DNA from: Heracleum sosnowskyi | Taxonomy: Eukaryota > Streptophyta > Magnoliopsida > Apiales > Apiaceae | Direction of reading: 5' to 3' | Assembly (NCBI GenBank): GCA_030848705.1 | Contig: CM061245.1 | Coordinates: 71,349,564-71,413,563, forward strand | DNA length: 64,000 nucleotides | Shown: positions 35,426-48,000 of the stretch, one piece after another | How the letters are laid out: each line of letters opens with the position of its first letter | Position numbering within the stretch: the stretch's first letter is position 1 | Notes under the pieces: model-generated | The model's input: the letters and a program-made list of their open reading frames with translations, nothing else | What the model was told of the DNA's origin: nothing | The model's database searches: none | Translations under genes and position numbers: made by a program

Positions 35426-38400
35426 CGTAATTGTGATATTCGTGTAGCGTCAATTATTTGAGTGCAATCTTAAATAGTATGTGAATGTTGTTAACTGATT
35501 TAGTTAGTATATATATATATAAATTTCGAAGTTTATTTGTTTGCTAGTATTTAATATTTTATTGGTTTGCAGGTTTTGTTTTATCAAAGGAGAGTGTGGT
35601 GCAGATTTTCTTTTTAACTTACTGATAATTTTCAGTTATGTTCAGCAGTATTTAAATCTTAGTAGCTTATAAATTTTAGTAATTCATTTTAGTATATCGA
35701 GTTGGATTACGGATTATATTTTCATAATCTGTTAATGTTTCAAGTACACGTTAGTCGTGTATCGTATATTAATGTATCTAAAGTTAAATTTGAGTTGTAA
35801 GTTGATGGTGATAATGATTCGAGTATATTGGTTTGATTCCTGGCTTAGGGAATTATGATAGTTGTTGGTTGAGATATGTATGTTGTTTAATTACTATTAA
35901 AGTATACAGGTTGTTGTTGTGCTGTACTATGTGATCCGTCCTATGATTGGGGACGCAGCATAGTACATGCAAAATTTCTGGCTAGTCCTGTTTACGAACG
36001 GGTCATGCCGAAATTTCGTAAAATCTAAGTATTTATTTTATTAATTATTTTAAAACCCTTAGAGTTAAAGAGTAATTAAATTTGATTATTTTTAATCAAT
36101 TCTAGATAATAATGAAATTAATTTAATTGACCAATTAAGTTAAGAGTTAATTGGTGAATTTTAATAATTGGTTATTATGTAATTTTGATTATTTATAAAT
36201 CAAATTTGATTATTATTTTCAAACTATTTTATTATTTTAATATTTATTTATTCATTATCTGTTTGACTTGATTGATTTTAATTAATCGAGTGATAATCAG
36301 ATTTAAAGTATAATAATTGTTTTTCAATTCATAGATTTTTATATTCAAATTTCTTTATAAAAGAAAGACCAAATATTTTCCAAAAAGAGTTTCAACTTTA
36401 GTATGTGTCACTTGGTTTGTGTATTTTGTTGAGGAGTCGTGAATGTATTATGCTGATCTTTAGATGTGAATGTGTTTAGATGAGATACTGAGTTGAGTAT
36501 GTTATTTAAAATTGTGAGTTCAGATTGATTAAGTTCAGTTATGTAAATCTGTTACTTTGAGAATTGATTCTTGGCTATGATATTAGTTTTAAAACAGGTG
36601 GTTTATTATATAAATAGAGGAAGTGCTGTCGAATTCCCGACAGAGCTATTAAATGAATATTATTTGGTAAATGTATATGAGATGCTAGTTTAAATGCGTC
36701 AGTGAATGAAATGTGATTATGTGTTCGATGTGCAGCTAGTAATTTGTATAATTATTGGAATTGTCAGTCTATCCATGTACTATGTGTTACGTGAAGTATA
36801 TAAATCATGTGAAATAGGAAATTGGAGTGCTAAGTGCTAAGTGTTAAGTGCTAAGTGCTAACTGTGAAGGTGATTGCTTATTCTAAGTAGAGCTATTGCG
36901 AGTCAAGACAGGATTATGTTATTATATGTTTTCTGCAAGTTGAAGCAAGATTATATTTTTATGTTTACTGCAAGTCTATGCAGAGTTATTTTCTTATATG
37001 TTTTCTGCAAGTCGAGGCAGATTATGTTGGTATTAAATAAGTTATGGATTTAATTGTGAATTGTTGTGGGTGATTGAATTAGTACTTTTGGGTATTTTGA
37101 AAGCAGGGCAATGTCCACTTTACGAATAGGTCATGCCCAATTTTCTGTAGAATATACATGTGTTTAAGTTTATAAACATTTATATTATGTAGAAGTATAG
37201 TACGAAGGCTAAAGTATATGTTATATTTAACTAGTGAATAGTTGGGCGGGCACGATCTCGATATTGCAGACTCGTAGCAACCGCATATGCGTCGGATCCA
37301 AGAGTTATCAGAATAGAAGATTGTGATGTCATAAGATAGAAGAAGATGAGAATCATAGTACTTCAGTTTTTGTGATAGCTAAGGACCAAAGGCAAGTTTA
37401 CTCAGCTCGTATTCTTTTAAAGCAAGATTCTTGTTTCTTATATACTTATTGTTCATAACCAGTTTCCATTATTATCCTGAAATTGAGATACCTTGTTGGT
37501 TTAACTTGATAGTCCTATTTCATATCATATCTTATTTCCTTGCAGCACCTTGTATTTATCGGATTTGATCCTTGATACCTTGTGAATGGAAATCTAATTC
37601 TTATGCATTTGTCTTAGACTAATTCAGTTGATAAAGTTAAGCAGACAGTTGAAAGTATTAGTTTGAATTAATGAGGTGGTCGATTGTTCCGACACCTAAC
37701 TCCCAGTACTAAGTTTGAATTGGAAGTTTTTAATTAAAAATGAAATGTTTTTTTAGGACTGCCGACGCCAGTCAGAGTAACAGTATTATGTAGGCCAAAA
37801 CCGGCCTTGGATCCAGTTCAGTATTTGGACATACCGTGGGTATGGTCCGGGGTTTTGGTGTGACTGATCATCCACCTTAACTCGTTACGTCACAGTAAAA
37901 ATCCAATTCTAACTTAAAGTTTGACCCAGTTTATTATTATTGTTCAGTTATCAGTTTAGTTGATTCTTTTCATATATTGACATTGTCTTTGGCCAGCTGA
38001 GTTCATTTTATCTATATTGTTATCGTTGCATCATTATTTGATCTTGTGCAGTACCATATACTTGCTGAGCTTCTTTTGCTCACTCTTGCTTGTTTTACCT
38101 CTTAACCCTCCAGTGAAAAAGGTAGATTGTCAGTATTTAATTGCATAGCTATGGAGCGAAATGATTCAAGATGACGTTGTGAAGATGAGTTGATGCAGAG
38201 CATGTGGACCTAGTGTAAGGGTATTGTATAGAGTTGATTTCTAGTAGATATAATATTGTATAAATTTAGTATTGCCTGGTATACTTCACATCGAAGTTAT
38301 ATCAGTGTTATAGATTTTATGTAAAGAGATTGTTGTATAAGAAAGCTTAAGTTTATTAAAGTTGGATTCTTGTTTCTAGCACTATAACCTTTAAAAGATT

Positions 38401-39062
38401 CTTGATAGAGTTGGGGTCACAGATGTTATATTTGTATTGGTTTCGTGTTTAACAGGTGTTTTTAATTGAGATTTTAGCGTGGCGACCAAATCCACTGACC
38501 CCGGGATTTGGGGGCGTCATAGTTGGTATCAGAGCGGAGTTATAGTAAACTAGAAACGAGAGTGTGTAGGAGTGTGTATAGTTATGTGAGAACGTTAGAG
38601 CTCATGTAGAGTTCATGTTGGACTATTGGATATAGTACCAACTAGTAATTTAAGATATAGTGCTTGTTTGAGATAGTTAAGCTTAGTTGAGTTGAGTTGA
38701 GTGGATGGAAATTCTTGCGACTGTAGACGTAGCTGGTGGAATCTTCAGAGACTATTGTGGGTCGACGATGACGTATGATATCGATAACTTTAGGACGTGT
38801 TGCAGAAGAACTTAAAATCGAATGACGAGTCGTCAGAGGAACTGATAAAGAAGACATACCTGAAGATCTTGGCAATATTTCCCTTCTTATTAAATTATGT
38901 GATACTCCTTCAAGTTTCTAAAACCCTGTCAAGTTTTGATATTTGAATTTCTAATTTTCTTTAATAGTAAATAACTCTATTATTGATAAATCATCATTTC
39001 CTCGTATTGTACCAGTAATTTCTTTTTCGGTTATTCTTTTCTCCGGAAGTAGTACCTTTGGA
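35083..39062 (+). repeat. Tandem duplication within element C (3' part of LTR plus internal DNA)
   Basis: Repeats 31111-35086 at an offset of 3972-3975 bp: LTR2 part 35083-38521, primer site 38524-38535, internal copy 38522-39062. I saw only about six base differences between the two copies outside the (TG)n tract. Examples are GTTGCGTCAC versus GTTACGTCAC, GGCCAACTG versus GGCCAGCTG, and ATTGCATGG versus ATTGCCTGG. The breakpoint shares TTGG on both sides. Confidence 0.93.
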
Positions 39063-39752
39063 ATCTGTTCAGTTGTAATCCAGGGGTGTATTTGAGAATT
39101 TCTCATCAAAAGGCTTTAATTGTTAATTTGACTTTAGACTCATTTTATATTTCTCTACTCTAGCTGAGATGAACAACCCTATTTATAGGAGACACAAGGA
39201 CTATCTGTCTGTGTGATAGAAGTTGGATGGGACGCCATCACTTGTGTGTTGTGCAATACAAGAAGGCTAACTACCTTTAGTAATGTCTTAACAAAGGCAC
39301 GCAACAGTAGTTCATTGATCATATTGATCTCTCAGTTATTCTTTTAGTTCCAAAAATGTTTGCTTCGAAATTTGTCTCTTCATAACCACAATTGTGGGAC
39401 ACTCGTTATGATACGACATCTTTTCATTTCAAAATATCATGAATCTGATTATCTCAAATAATCTTGGAAGTATGCCAAGCAGGTTGGAATTAGTTAACTT
39501 TTGCGGTGGGATTACCAAGAGTCAAAGCGGATCAAGATGCGATTAGAATACTAGTAACGCGTAGCGTGTAGTGGTACAGTTGGGTTTGCCCTATATAGAG
39601 GAGCTGGTAGAATTTCAGACTAGAGAGAACAAGTATCAAAGATTAAAGAGTTAGTATTATTGCGGATGCAACCAGAGTTGGAAGTTATTAAAAGAACCCT
39701 AGTGACTTCTTCAGCTGATTCCGAGGACGGAATCCTTATAAGGTGGGTAGAT
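39063..39752 (+). other. Unique internal region of element C and polypurine tract
   Basis: About 690 bp without recognisable coding sequence. It ends AAGGTGGGTAGAT (about 39740-39752), a purine-rich tract abutting LTR3, the likely plus-strand primer. Confidence 0.7.
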
Positions 39753-42700
39753 TGTAGTAACCCGAATTTTCAGGGTTTATTCATATTATTATTTAAATAT
39801 TTTATTGCTTTTCTCAAAAAGGAGGAATTGTATTATGTGTATATTTATTTAAAAAATTTGTAAAAGCTGATTATTTTATCTGGGAAATTTAAGTGCGGAT
39901 TTTCTAATTATTTTGAGTAATAAAAATAGTAATATTTATTTATTCAGATTAATTTGAAAATTTCTACAGTATGTGATTAAATGTTTAAATAGTTATGGTG
40001 TGGATATGTGAGGTGGTATTATGTGTTAAAAATTTATTTTTGACATTTATTAGTAAATTTGAGCCCGACAAATTGTTTTAAGTAAACTAGTTTAAAATTC
40101 ATTTAATTATGAATTTTATGCATTTAAATGTTTTTAGAATAATTTGGGCATATAAATAATTTTATTAGTGAGATTCAATTATTTTAGAATCGTTTTGTTT
40201 TAAAAATGATTTTTTTTTCGGTACCGCATTGGTTCCATTAAATGCAGTCAGTAGGGTATTTATTACATACCTAACCTTATCTTTTGTCCTAAAACTAATC
40301 CTAATCTAACCCCCCCCCCCCCCCCTCAGTATACACACACAGCGTATATACATACACGGGAGAAATCAGAAAAATCTTCACCCCCCCCCCCTTCGGGTAC
40401 TGTTCACGTGCCGCCCACCCCGTTCATCTGTTCTCGCAACACCACCATCACCCCACTCTGTTCTTCATCGCGCAACCATCAGTTTCTGTCAAGGCCGCCG
40501 CCCCTGTTTCTCCGACCGCGCCGCGCCGCCGCCATTTCTGTTCCGGCAAGCTCCGGCCGCCTGTGACCGTCACCTCTGTTTCCGGTTGTCAATTCCTTGG
40601 GGTATAAATCAAAACCCAGTTATCCATTTCGTTGTCATTAATTGATTATGTGTATTTATAAATTGTTTATATATATACGTGGTTTAAGAGTTTGTTTTTG
40701 GTTTTGTGAATCGAGTTATTTTCGGTATATGCTAAGATGGAGGGCTGTGTTTACAGAATTAGTATGTGAGTATTGCAATGTTCGAACTTGTGAAATGCAG
40801 AGTTAATAAATTCATTTTATTCTCTTATTTAATTGCTATTAGATGTTTTAGACAGAATTTTGAACTTATTATTATAAATAGTTTAAATAATTATGTTGGT
40901 GTGTATAGATTTAAATGCTTACCTCGTTTTCGAAATTAAGTATAAATTCGTTTTGTCTACTTAAATGTTGTTGATAAGTTTGTTTTGTAGAATTAATTAT
41001 AAATTCGTTTTGTTGTTAATTTATGACAAGTATAAATTCATATTTGTGATAATTAGTAGTACATTCGTTTTAATTATTGGATGCTAATTAGCAGTTCGTT
41101 TTTGTTTAGTTAACTTGTGTTATGTAGTAAAGTTAATTGCAATAGTTAATTGTTTATAAATGGTGATAGTTGGTTGAGATATATATATATATATATATAT
41201 ATGGGTGTGTGTGTGTGTGTGCCGTAATTGTGATATTCGTGTAGCGTCAATTATTTGAGTGTGATCTTAAATAGTATGTGAATGTTGTTAACTGATTTAG
41301 TTAGTATATATATATAAATTTCGAAGTTTATTTGTTTGCCAGTATTTAATATTTTATTGGTTTGCAGGTTTTGTTTTATCAAAGGAGAGTGTGGTGCAGA
41401 TTTTCTTTATAACTTACTGATAATTTTCAGTTATGTTCAGCAGTATTTAAATCTTAGTAGCTTATAAATTTTAGTAATTCATTTTAGTATATCGAGTTGG
41501 ATTACGGATTATATTTTCATAATCTGTTAATGTTTCAAGTACACGTTAGTCGTGTATCGTTTATTAATGTATCTAAAGTTAAATTTGAGTTGTAAGTTGA
41601 TGGTGATAATGATTCGTGTATATTGGTTTGATTCCCGGCATAGGGAATTATGATAGTTGTTGGTTGAGATATGTATGTTGTTTAATTACTATTAAAGTAT
41701 ACAGGTTGTTGTTGTGCTGTACTATGTGATCCGTCCTATGATTGGGGACGCAGCATAGTACATGCAAAATTTCTGGCTAGTCCTGTTTACGAACGGGTCA
41801 TGCCGAAATTTCGTAAAATCTAAGTATTTATTTTATTAATTGTTTTAAAACCCTTAGAGTTAAAGAGTAATTGAATTTGATTATTTTTAATCAATTCTAG
41901 ATAATAATGAAATTAATTTAATTGACCAATTAAGTTAAGAGTTAATTGGTGAATTTTATTAATTGGTTATTATTTAATTTTGATTATTTATAAATCAAAT
42001 TTGATTATTATTTTCAAACTATTTTATTATTTTAATATTTATTTATTCATTATCTGTTTGACTTGATTGATTTTAATTAATCGAGTGATAATCAGATTTA
42101 AAGTATAATAATTGTTTTTCAATTCATAGATTTTTATATTCAAATTTCTTTATAAAAGAAAGACCAAATATTTTCCAAAAAGAGTTTCAACTTTAGTATG
42201 TGTCACTTGGTTTGTGTATTTTGTTGAGGAGTCGTGAATGTATTATGCTGATCTTTAGATGTGAATGTGTTTAGATGAGATACTGAGTTGAGTATGTTAT
42301 TTAAAATTGTGAGTTCAGATTGATTAAGTTCAGTTATGTAAATCTGTTACTTTGAGAATTGATTCTTGGCTATGATATTAGTTTTAAAACAGGTGGTTTA
42401 TTATATAAATAGAGGAAGTGCTGCCGAATTCCCGACAGAGCTATTAAATGAATATTATTTGGTAAATGTATATGAGATGCTAGTTTAAATGCGTCAGTGA
42501 ATGAAATGTGATTATGTGTTCGATGTGCAGCTAGTAATTTGTATAATTATTGGAATTGTCAGTCTATCCATGTACTATGTGTTACGTGAAGTATATAAAT
42601 CATGTGAAATAGGAAATTGGAGTGCTAAGTGCTAAGTGTTAAGTGCTAAGTGCTAACTGTGAAGGTGATTGCTTATTCTAAGTAGAGCTATTGCGAGTCA

Positions 42701-44316
42701 AGACAGGATTATGTTATTATATGTTTTCTGCAAGTTGAAGCAAGATTATATTTTTATGTTTACTGCAAGTCTATGCAGAGTTATTTTCTTATATGTTTTC
42801 TGCAAGTCGAGGCAGATTATGTTGGTATTAAATAAGTTATGGATTTAATTGTGAATTGTTGTGGGTGATTGAATTAGTACTTTTGGGTATTTTGAAAGCA
42901 GGGCAATGTCCACTTTACGAATAGGTCATGCCCAATTTTCTGTAGAATATACATGTGTTTAAGTTTATAAACATTTATATTATGTAGAAGTATAGTACGA
43001 AGGCTAAAGTATATGTTATATTTAACTAGTGAATAGTTGGGCGGGCACGATCTCGATATTGCAGACTCGTAGCAACCGCATATGCGTCGGATCTAAGAGT
43101 TATCAGAATAGAAGATTGTGATGTCATAAGATAGAAGAAGATGAGAATCATAGTACTTCAGTTTTTGTGATAGCTAAGGACCAAAGGCAAGTTTACTCAG
43201 CTCGTATTCTTTTAAAGCAAGATTCTTGTTTCTTATATACTTATTGTTCATAACCAGTTTCCATTATTATCCTGAAATTGAGATACCTTGTTGGTTTAAC
43301 TTGATAGTCCTATTTCATATCATATCTTATTTCCTTGCAGCACCTTGTATTTATCGGATTTGATCCTTGATACCTTGTGAATGGAAATCTAATTCTTATG
43401 CATTTGTCTTAGACTAATTCAGTTGATAAAGTTAAGCAGACAGTTGAAAGTATTAGTTTGAATTAATGAGGTGGTCGATTGTTCCGACACCTAACTCCCA
43501 GTACTAAGTTTGAATTGGAAGTTTTTAATTAAAAATGAAATGTTTTTTTAGGACTGCCGACGCCAGTCAGAGTAACAGTATTATGTAGGCCAAAACCGGC
43601 CTTGGATCCAGTTCAGTATTTGGACATACCGTGGGTATGGTCCGGGGTTTTGGTGTGACTGATCATCCACCTTAACTCGTTGCGTCACAGTAAAAATCCA
43701 ATTCTAACTTAAAGTTTGACCCAGTTTAATATTATTGTTCAGTTATCAGTTTAGTTGATTCTTTTCATATATTGCCATTGTCTTTGGCCAGCTGAGTTCA
43801 TTTTATCTATATTGTTATCGTTGCATCATTATTTGATCTTGTGCAGTACCATATACTTGCTGAGCTTCTTTTGCTCACTCTTGCTTGTTTTACCTCTTAA
43901 CCCTCCAGTGAAAAAGGTAGATTGTCAGTATTTAATTGCATAACTATGGAGCGAGATGATTCAAGATGACGTTGTGAAGATGAGTTGATGCAGAGCATGT
44001 GGACCTAGTGTAAGGGTATTGTATAGAGTTGATTTCTAGTAGATATAATCTTGTATAAATTTAGTATTGCCTGGTATACTTCACATCGAAGTTATATCAG
44101 TGTTATAGATTTTATGTAAAGAGATTGTTGTATAAGAATGCTTAAGTTTATTAAAGTTGGATTCTTGTTTCTAGCACTATAACCTTTAAAAGATTCTTGG
44201 TAGAGTTGGGGTCACATATGTTATATTTGTATTGGTTTAGTGTTTAACAGGTGTTTTTAATTGAGATTTTAGCGTGGCGACCAAATCCACTGACCCCGGG
44301 ATTTGGGGGCGTCACA
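39753..44316 (+). repeat. LTR3 (3' LTR) of element C, 4564 bp
   Basis: Matches LTR1 along its whole length with scattered substitutions, estimated by eye at 1-1.5 percent, and shorter or longer microsatellite tracts ((TA)n(TG)n at about 41180-41220, poly-C at 40311-40325 and 40381-40391). Less diverged than the LTRs of A and B, consistent with the latest insertion. Confidence 0.92.
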
Positions 44317-44321
44317 ATAAC

Positions 44322-44546
44322 CAAAGTGCTATTGCAATGACAGGAAATCCAGTTCAACATTCTCTTACTAAACACATCAATAGTAGATATCATTTCATAA
44401 GAGAACAGGTTCTGGAAGGAACAATTGAACTTCACTTTGTTCCTACTGATCAACAACTACCTGATATATTCACCAAGCCACTACCTGAAGCTACTTTCAA
44501 CAAGTTGGTGAATGAACTTGGAATGATGAATTTTGAGAATTTCTGA
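44322..44546 (+). pseudogene. Element B RNase H, remaining C-terminal part
   Basis: Reads NNQSAIAMTGNP, HSLTKHINSRYHFIRE, GTIELHFVPTDQQLPDIFTKPL and ends LGMMNFENF with TGA at 44544. This is the classical C-terminus of copia pol (HI..RYHFIRE and D.FTKPL motifs). It continues the frame cut at 29964 after element C and one ATAAC copy are discounted. Confidence 0.92.
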
Positions 44547-45046
44547 GGAAAGCTACAGAGAGGAAATCCTGATGACTATCAAATCCTGATGGTCATTCTG
44601 CAAGGTATGTAATTTTGATCAAATCCTGATAGGACTCAATCCTGACAGGAAGTCAACTGGTCAATCCTGATGTACATGTCAGTATTTCATTGCTAGATTT
44701 GTGCCTGATTTTTTGTCAGTTTCTGATGAGAAACGTTTGAGTTTTTAATTGGGCAAATGTCTGCGTGCGTGTGTCACACTAATAGATATATACATATAGA
44801 TACACATAAAAAGCGGTGCAGTTATGTTTAATTACACACGTAATTTGTCCACTAATCATTTTTGCACAAATCATATTTTGCCACATGTCATTGAGAGTAA
44901 TATTTTGTTTTAACAAAATACATTTGATTTTCTAAATTCCTGATTACTCTCTCTTCATCAGTTTTTCATCTTCTCTCTCTCTCTCTCTCTGTGCTCAAGA
45001 ACCCTATTTTCTAAATCTCAATTTTTAAGCTTTCTATTCTGTTTTA
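44547..45046 (+). other. Spacer between pol and env-like ORF of element B
   Basis: Dense AATCCTGATG/AATCCTGACAGG motifs at 44565-44680. Then a possible promoter or splice-acceptor region with TATATA stretches near 44785 and a (CT)n run at about 44974-44990, 55 bases before the ATG of the third ORF. In env-type Sireviruses the third ORF is thought to need its own expression signal; the CT run and short leader fit but do not prove it. Confidence 0.6.
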
Positions 45047-48000
45047 ATGGCGTCTTCATCATTCATGAACAAACAGACTGTGATTAGTGGTGTTACTTTT
45101 GCCACTAATAATTTTGTAGCAATTCTAGACCATCAGGATCTGCCCTCTGAGTTTCATATTGTTCAAGATTTTCTAGCTTCAAGTCAATTGAAGTTTGCTC
45201 TAACAGAACCTACAAGTGTTTCTTTTAAGTCTGTTATGCAGGTGTGGAATTCAATCTCTTTTGAAAAAGGGCATTCTGGCTCAATCCTGATGAGCTTTGA
45301 ATATGATGGGGTTACTCACTACGTGACTCCTGCAATAGTGGAGGAAGCCTTACATTTGCCTGTTGTTGGAGATGCAATTCCTGATACTATTTCTGACTCA
45401 ACAATTTTTGAGTTTGTTGACAAGCTGGGCTACAATGAGGAAGTAAAGAGGTATGGCAACCTCTTTAGGACAAATCTTAAGAAAGAATGGAATTTCTTCT
45501 TTGACACAATCAACCGCTATTTCCTGAATAAGACATCAAATTTTGATGCTCTTCCATCAGGATCTCTTAAAATTGGGTACTCTCTTATCCATTCTACAGT
45601 GTTTGATTATGGTAGTTTTATCTTAAAAGCTTTAAGTGATAGGAAGTCAGATAAGCTAGGCTATGTCTGTTTCCTTAGATTTTTTTAGTTAATCTTTAAT
45701 CACTTTTGTCCTGATGTTACTTTTGAGAATGATGTGATTCTACCTATTTGTAGAATTACAGAGAATAATCTGAAGTCCTTAGTCAACAGTGATAAGGCAA
45801 ATGGTTTTATAAGCAATGCCTTTATTCCTGATGAGGTTAGGCTTTTCTTTCAAGAGAAAATGCCTACTCAATATGGAACAATTTCTGATGCTATGGGGCA
45901 AGGCCAATCACACCTTGTTCCTGACCCAAGCATCCAACCCAAATAGTCAAAACAATCAACTGCCACCTCTATTGTCTCCCAAAAGACTTTAGTTGTAAAA
46001 TCTAAGAAATCAGCTAGATCTTATGTGTCTGGAAGACAATCAGGATCAAAGGATTTTTCCTCTACACCACTCACTCAAAAGAAGATAAAAGGGGGTGTAC
46101 CAGGGGTCCTGGTGAAGAAAGGTGCTAAGATTGTTACTGACAAGGTTGTTGAGGATGTTCCAGTCAAAGGAAAGTTGAGGTTAATAGATGAAAGTGATTC
46201 TGAGGATGATATGCCCATCTCCTCCAAGTTTAAGATAATCAAGGAAGTTGCTGATACTGCTACTGAAGCTGTGGCACCTTCATCAAAGACACAGAAGAAA
46301 AGGAAATTATCAAAAAGCAGGTATCATATTCCTTTGAAGGTGCAAATGAAGGATACTGATATTCAGACATCAAATCCTGATTAGTCATCTATTCCTGACG
46401 CACAACCAAATCCTGATGTTGGTATTCCTGATGCACAACCAAAAATTGTCTCTATCTCAGACTCTCCAGCAAAAGCCTCTCCAACTGCAAAGATTGTTGA
46501 AATTTCATGGGAGAAGGTTGCTGAGACTGCTTCAAAGCTTGGGTTTTCACATCCCATGGAAAAGAAAAGAAAAGCAGAGGAGTTAGTCTTTCAGAGACAA
46601 AAGAAACTGAAAGGATCAAGCCCACAAGAACCTGAATCTCAATGTGATTCAGCAACTACTGAAGATCCTGCCCCACAAGAACCACTCAATCAAAGTTTGG
46701 GTGAAGGCATAGCTATTGGAATGGTCCCACAAGAACCATTTTCTCAAAGGGAAAATGCAGACACTTCAATTCCAGCCACACAAGAACCATCTTCTAACTG
46801 TGAAGATGCAAGCATAACTACAGCTTCTGAGGAATTTCCTGACAATGCTCAAGGGATTTCTGATGCAATGATGATTAAAAGATTGGTTGAGGACACTATC
46901 AATGAGGGAAGCACACAAGAACCTCCAACTCAAATTGTTGAAGCAGCTTCAGAACCTCATGCTACACAAGAACCATCAGGAACAAATCCTGATGCAAGCT
47001 TATCAAATCCTGACGGTGTTGCTCCTAACGCTAGTGGTGCTCCTGATGTTGAGCCAATCCTGATACAGCCACTTAGCTCTAGACCAATGATAGACTCTAT
47101 CACAGCATCACAGGACAAACTTAAAGGTATTGCTATTCCTGATCCTGATGTTACTCATGATTCTGATGCTGATGATAGTAATGATAGTGATGATGATAAT
47201 AATGAAGAGAAGGATCAGCTTGCTACAACAATCAAAGCTAGTCTTGGAACCAACTTTGGTTCATCAAGCACATTCATGGCTAGCAAGGCTACTACTGGAA
47301 AAGATCTCAAACAAGATTTTTCTGTTCCTTCTGAAATTTCTCCTGCTGAGGCACTTAGACAATATGAATGGAACAATTCATGGTACAGATCTTCTGAATC
47401 TGTTAGCTTTCCTTATGCTTTGGATCATGCCTATGATGCAGTGAAATTAATTGCGAATCAAGATTTGAAGAATCATTTGAAGGCAACTACTCTATTATCC
47501 AAAGGCCTCCAACATGAAATTGATTCTGTCAAGGCTGCTACATAATTAGTAAGGACTGACATTTCTCAAAACTTCACAAAGGTGCCTACTGCTCTTCAAC
47601 TAAGAATAGTGGAATCCCAAGTCAAGTCAGTCATTACTGAACAGACCTCCATTAATAGCAGAATTGATTCTCTTGATTCTAAGGTAACTGATATTCAAAC
47701 CTCTCTCTTGCCTTAATTTTGAATTTATTGACAAATGCTGATGTCAAAAAGGGGGAGAAGGTAAGTTCTACACAATGTACACCTGATCTAGTATTACGGA
47801 ATAATGATGATGATACTGGAAATGATGGTGGTGACAAAGTTCTACAAGGAGAAACCTCTGATGCTGCTGTTATGAAGACAATTCAAACTTCTCAAAGTCA
47901 AACAACGCAGTCAACTCATGTTTCTGATTCTGGAATAAGGACAGTGAGAACATTGGTGCAATCTCAAATCCTGACGGAAGAACAAATCCTGACAGGTGAT

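Larger units (their letters stand above)
29970..44316 (+). mobile_element. Element C: LTR element with very long LTRs and no coding region, with internal tandem duplication
   Basis: Starts TGTAGTAACCCGAA and ends GGGGGCGTCACA. The target duplication ATAAC is at 29965-29969 and 44317-44321, interrupting RNase H of element B. Structure: LTR1 (29970-34546), primer site and 540 bp of internal DNA, a second partial LTR (35083-38521), the same 540 bp again, 690 bp of further internal DNA, polypurine tract, LTR3 (39753-44316). The LTR start resembles that of plant chromovirus (Tekay/Del) elements, which also have LTRs of several kilobases. I find no gag or pol, so it is non-autonomous, LARD-like but with an unusually short internal part of about 1.2 kb. 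Confidence 0.92.

Noticed and set aside
34667..38875. Identical 77-codon minus-strand frames at 34667-34900 and 38642-38875 suggesting a conserved gene
   Set aside because: Identity is explained by the recent tandem duplication inside element C; no similarity to a protein and no start context.
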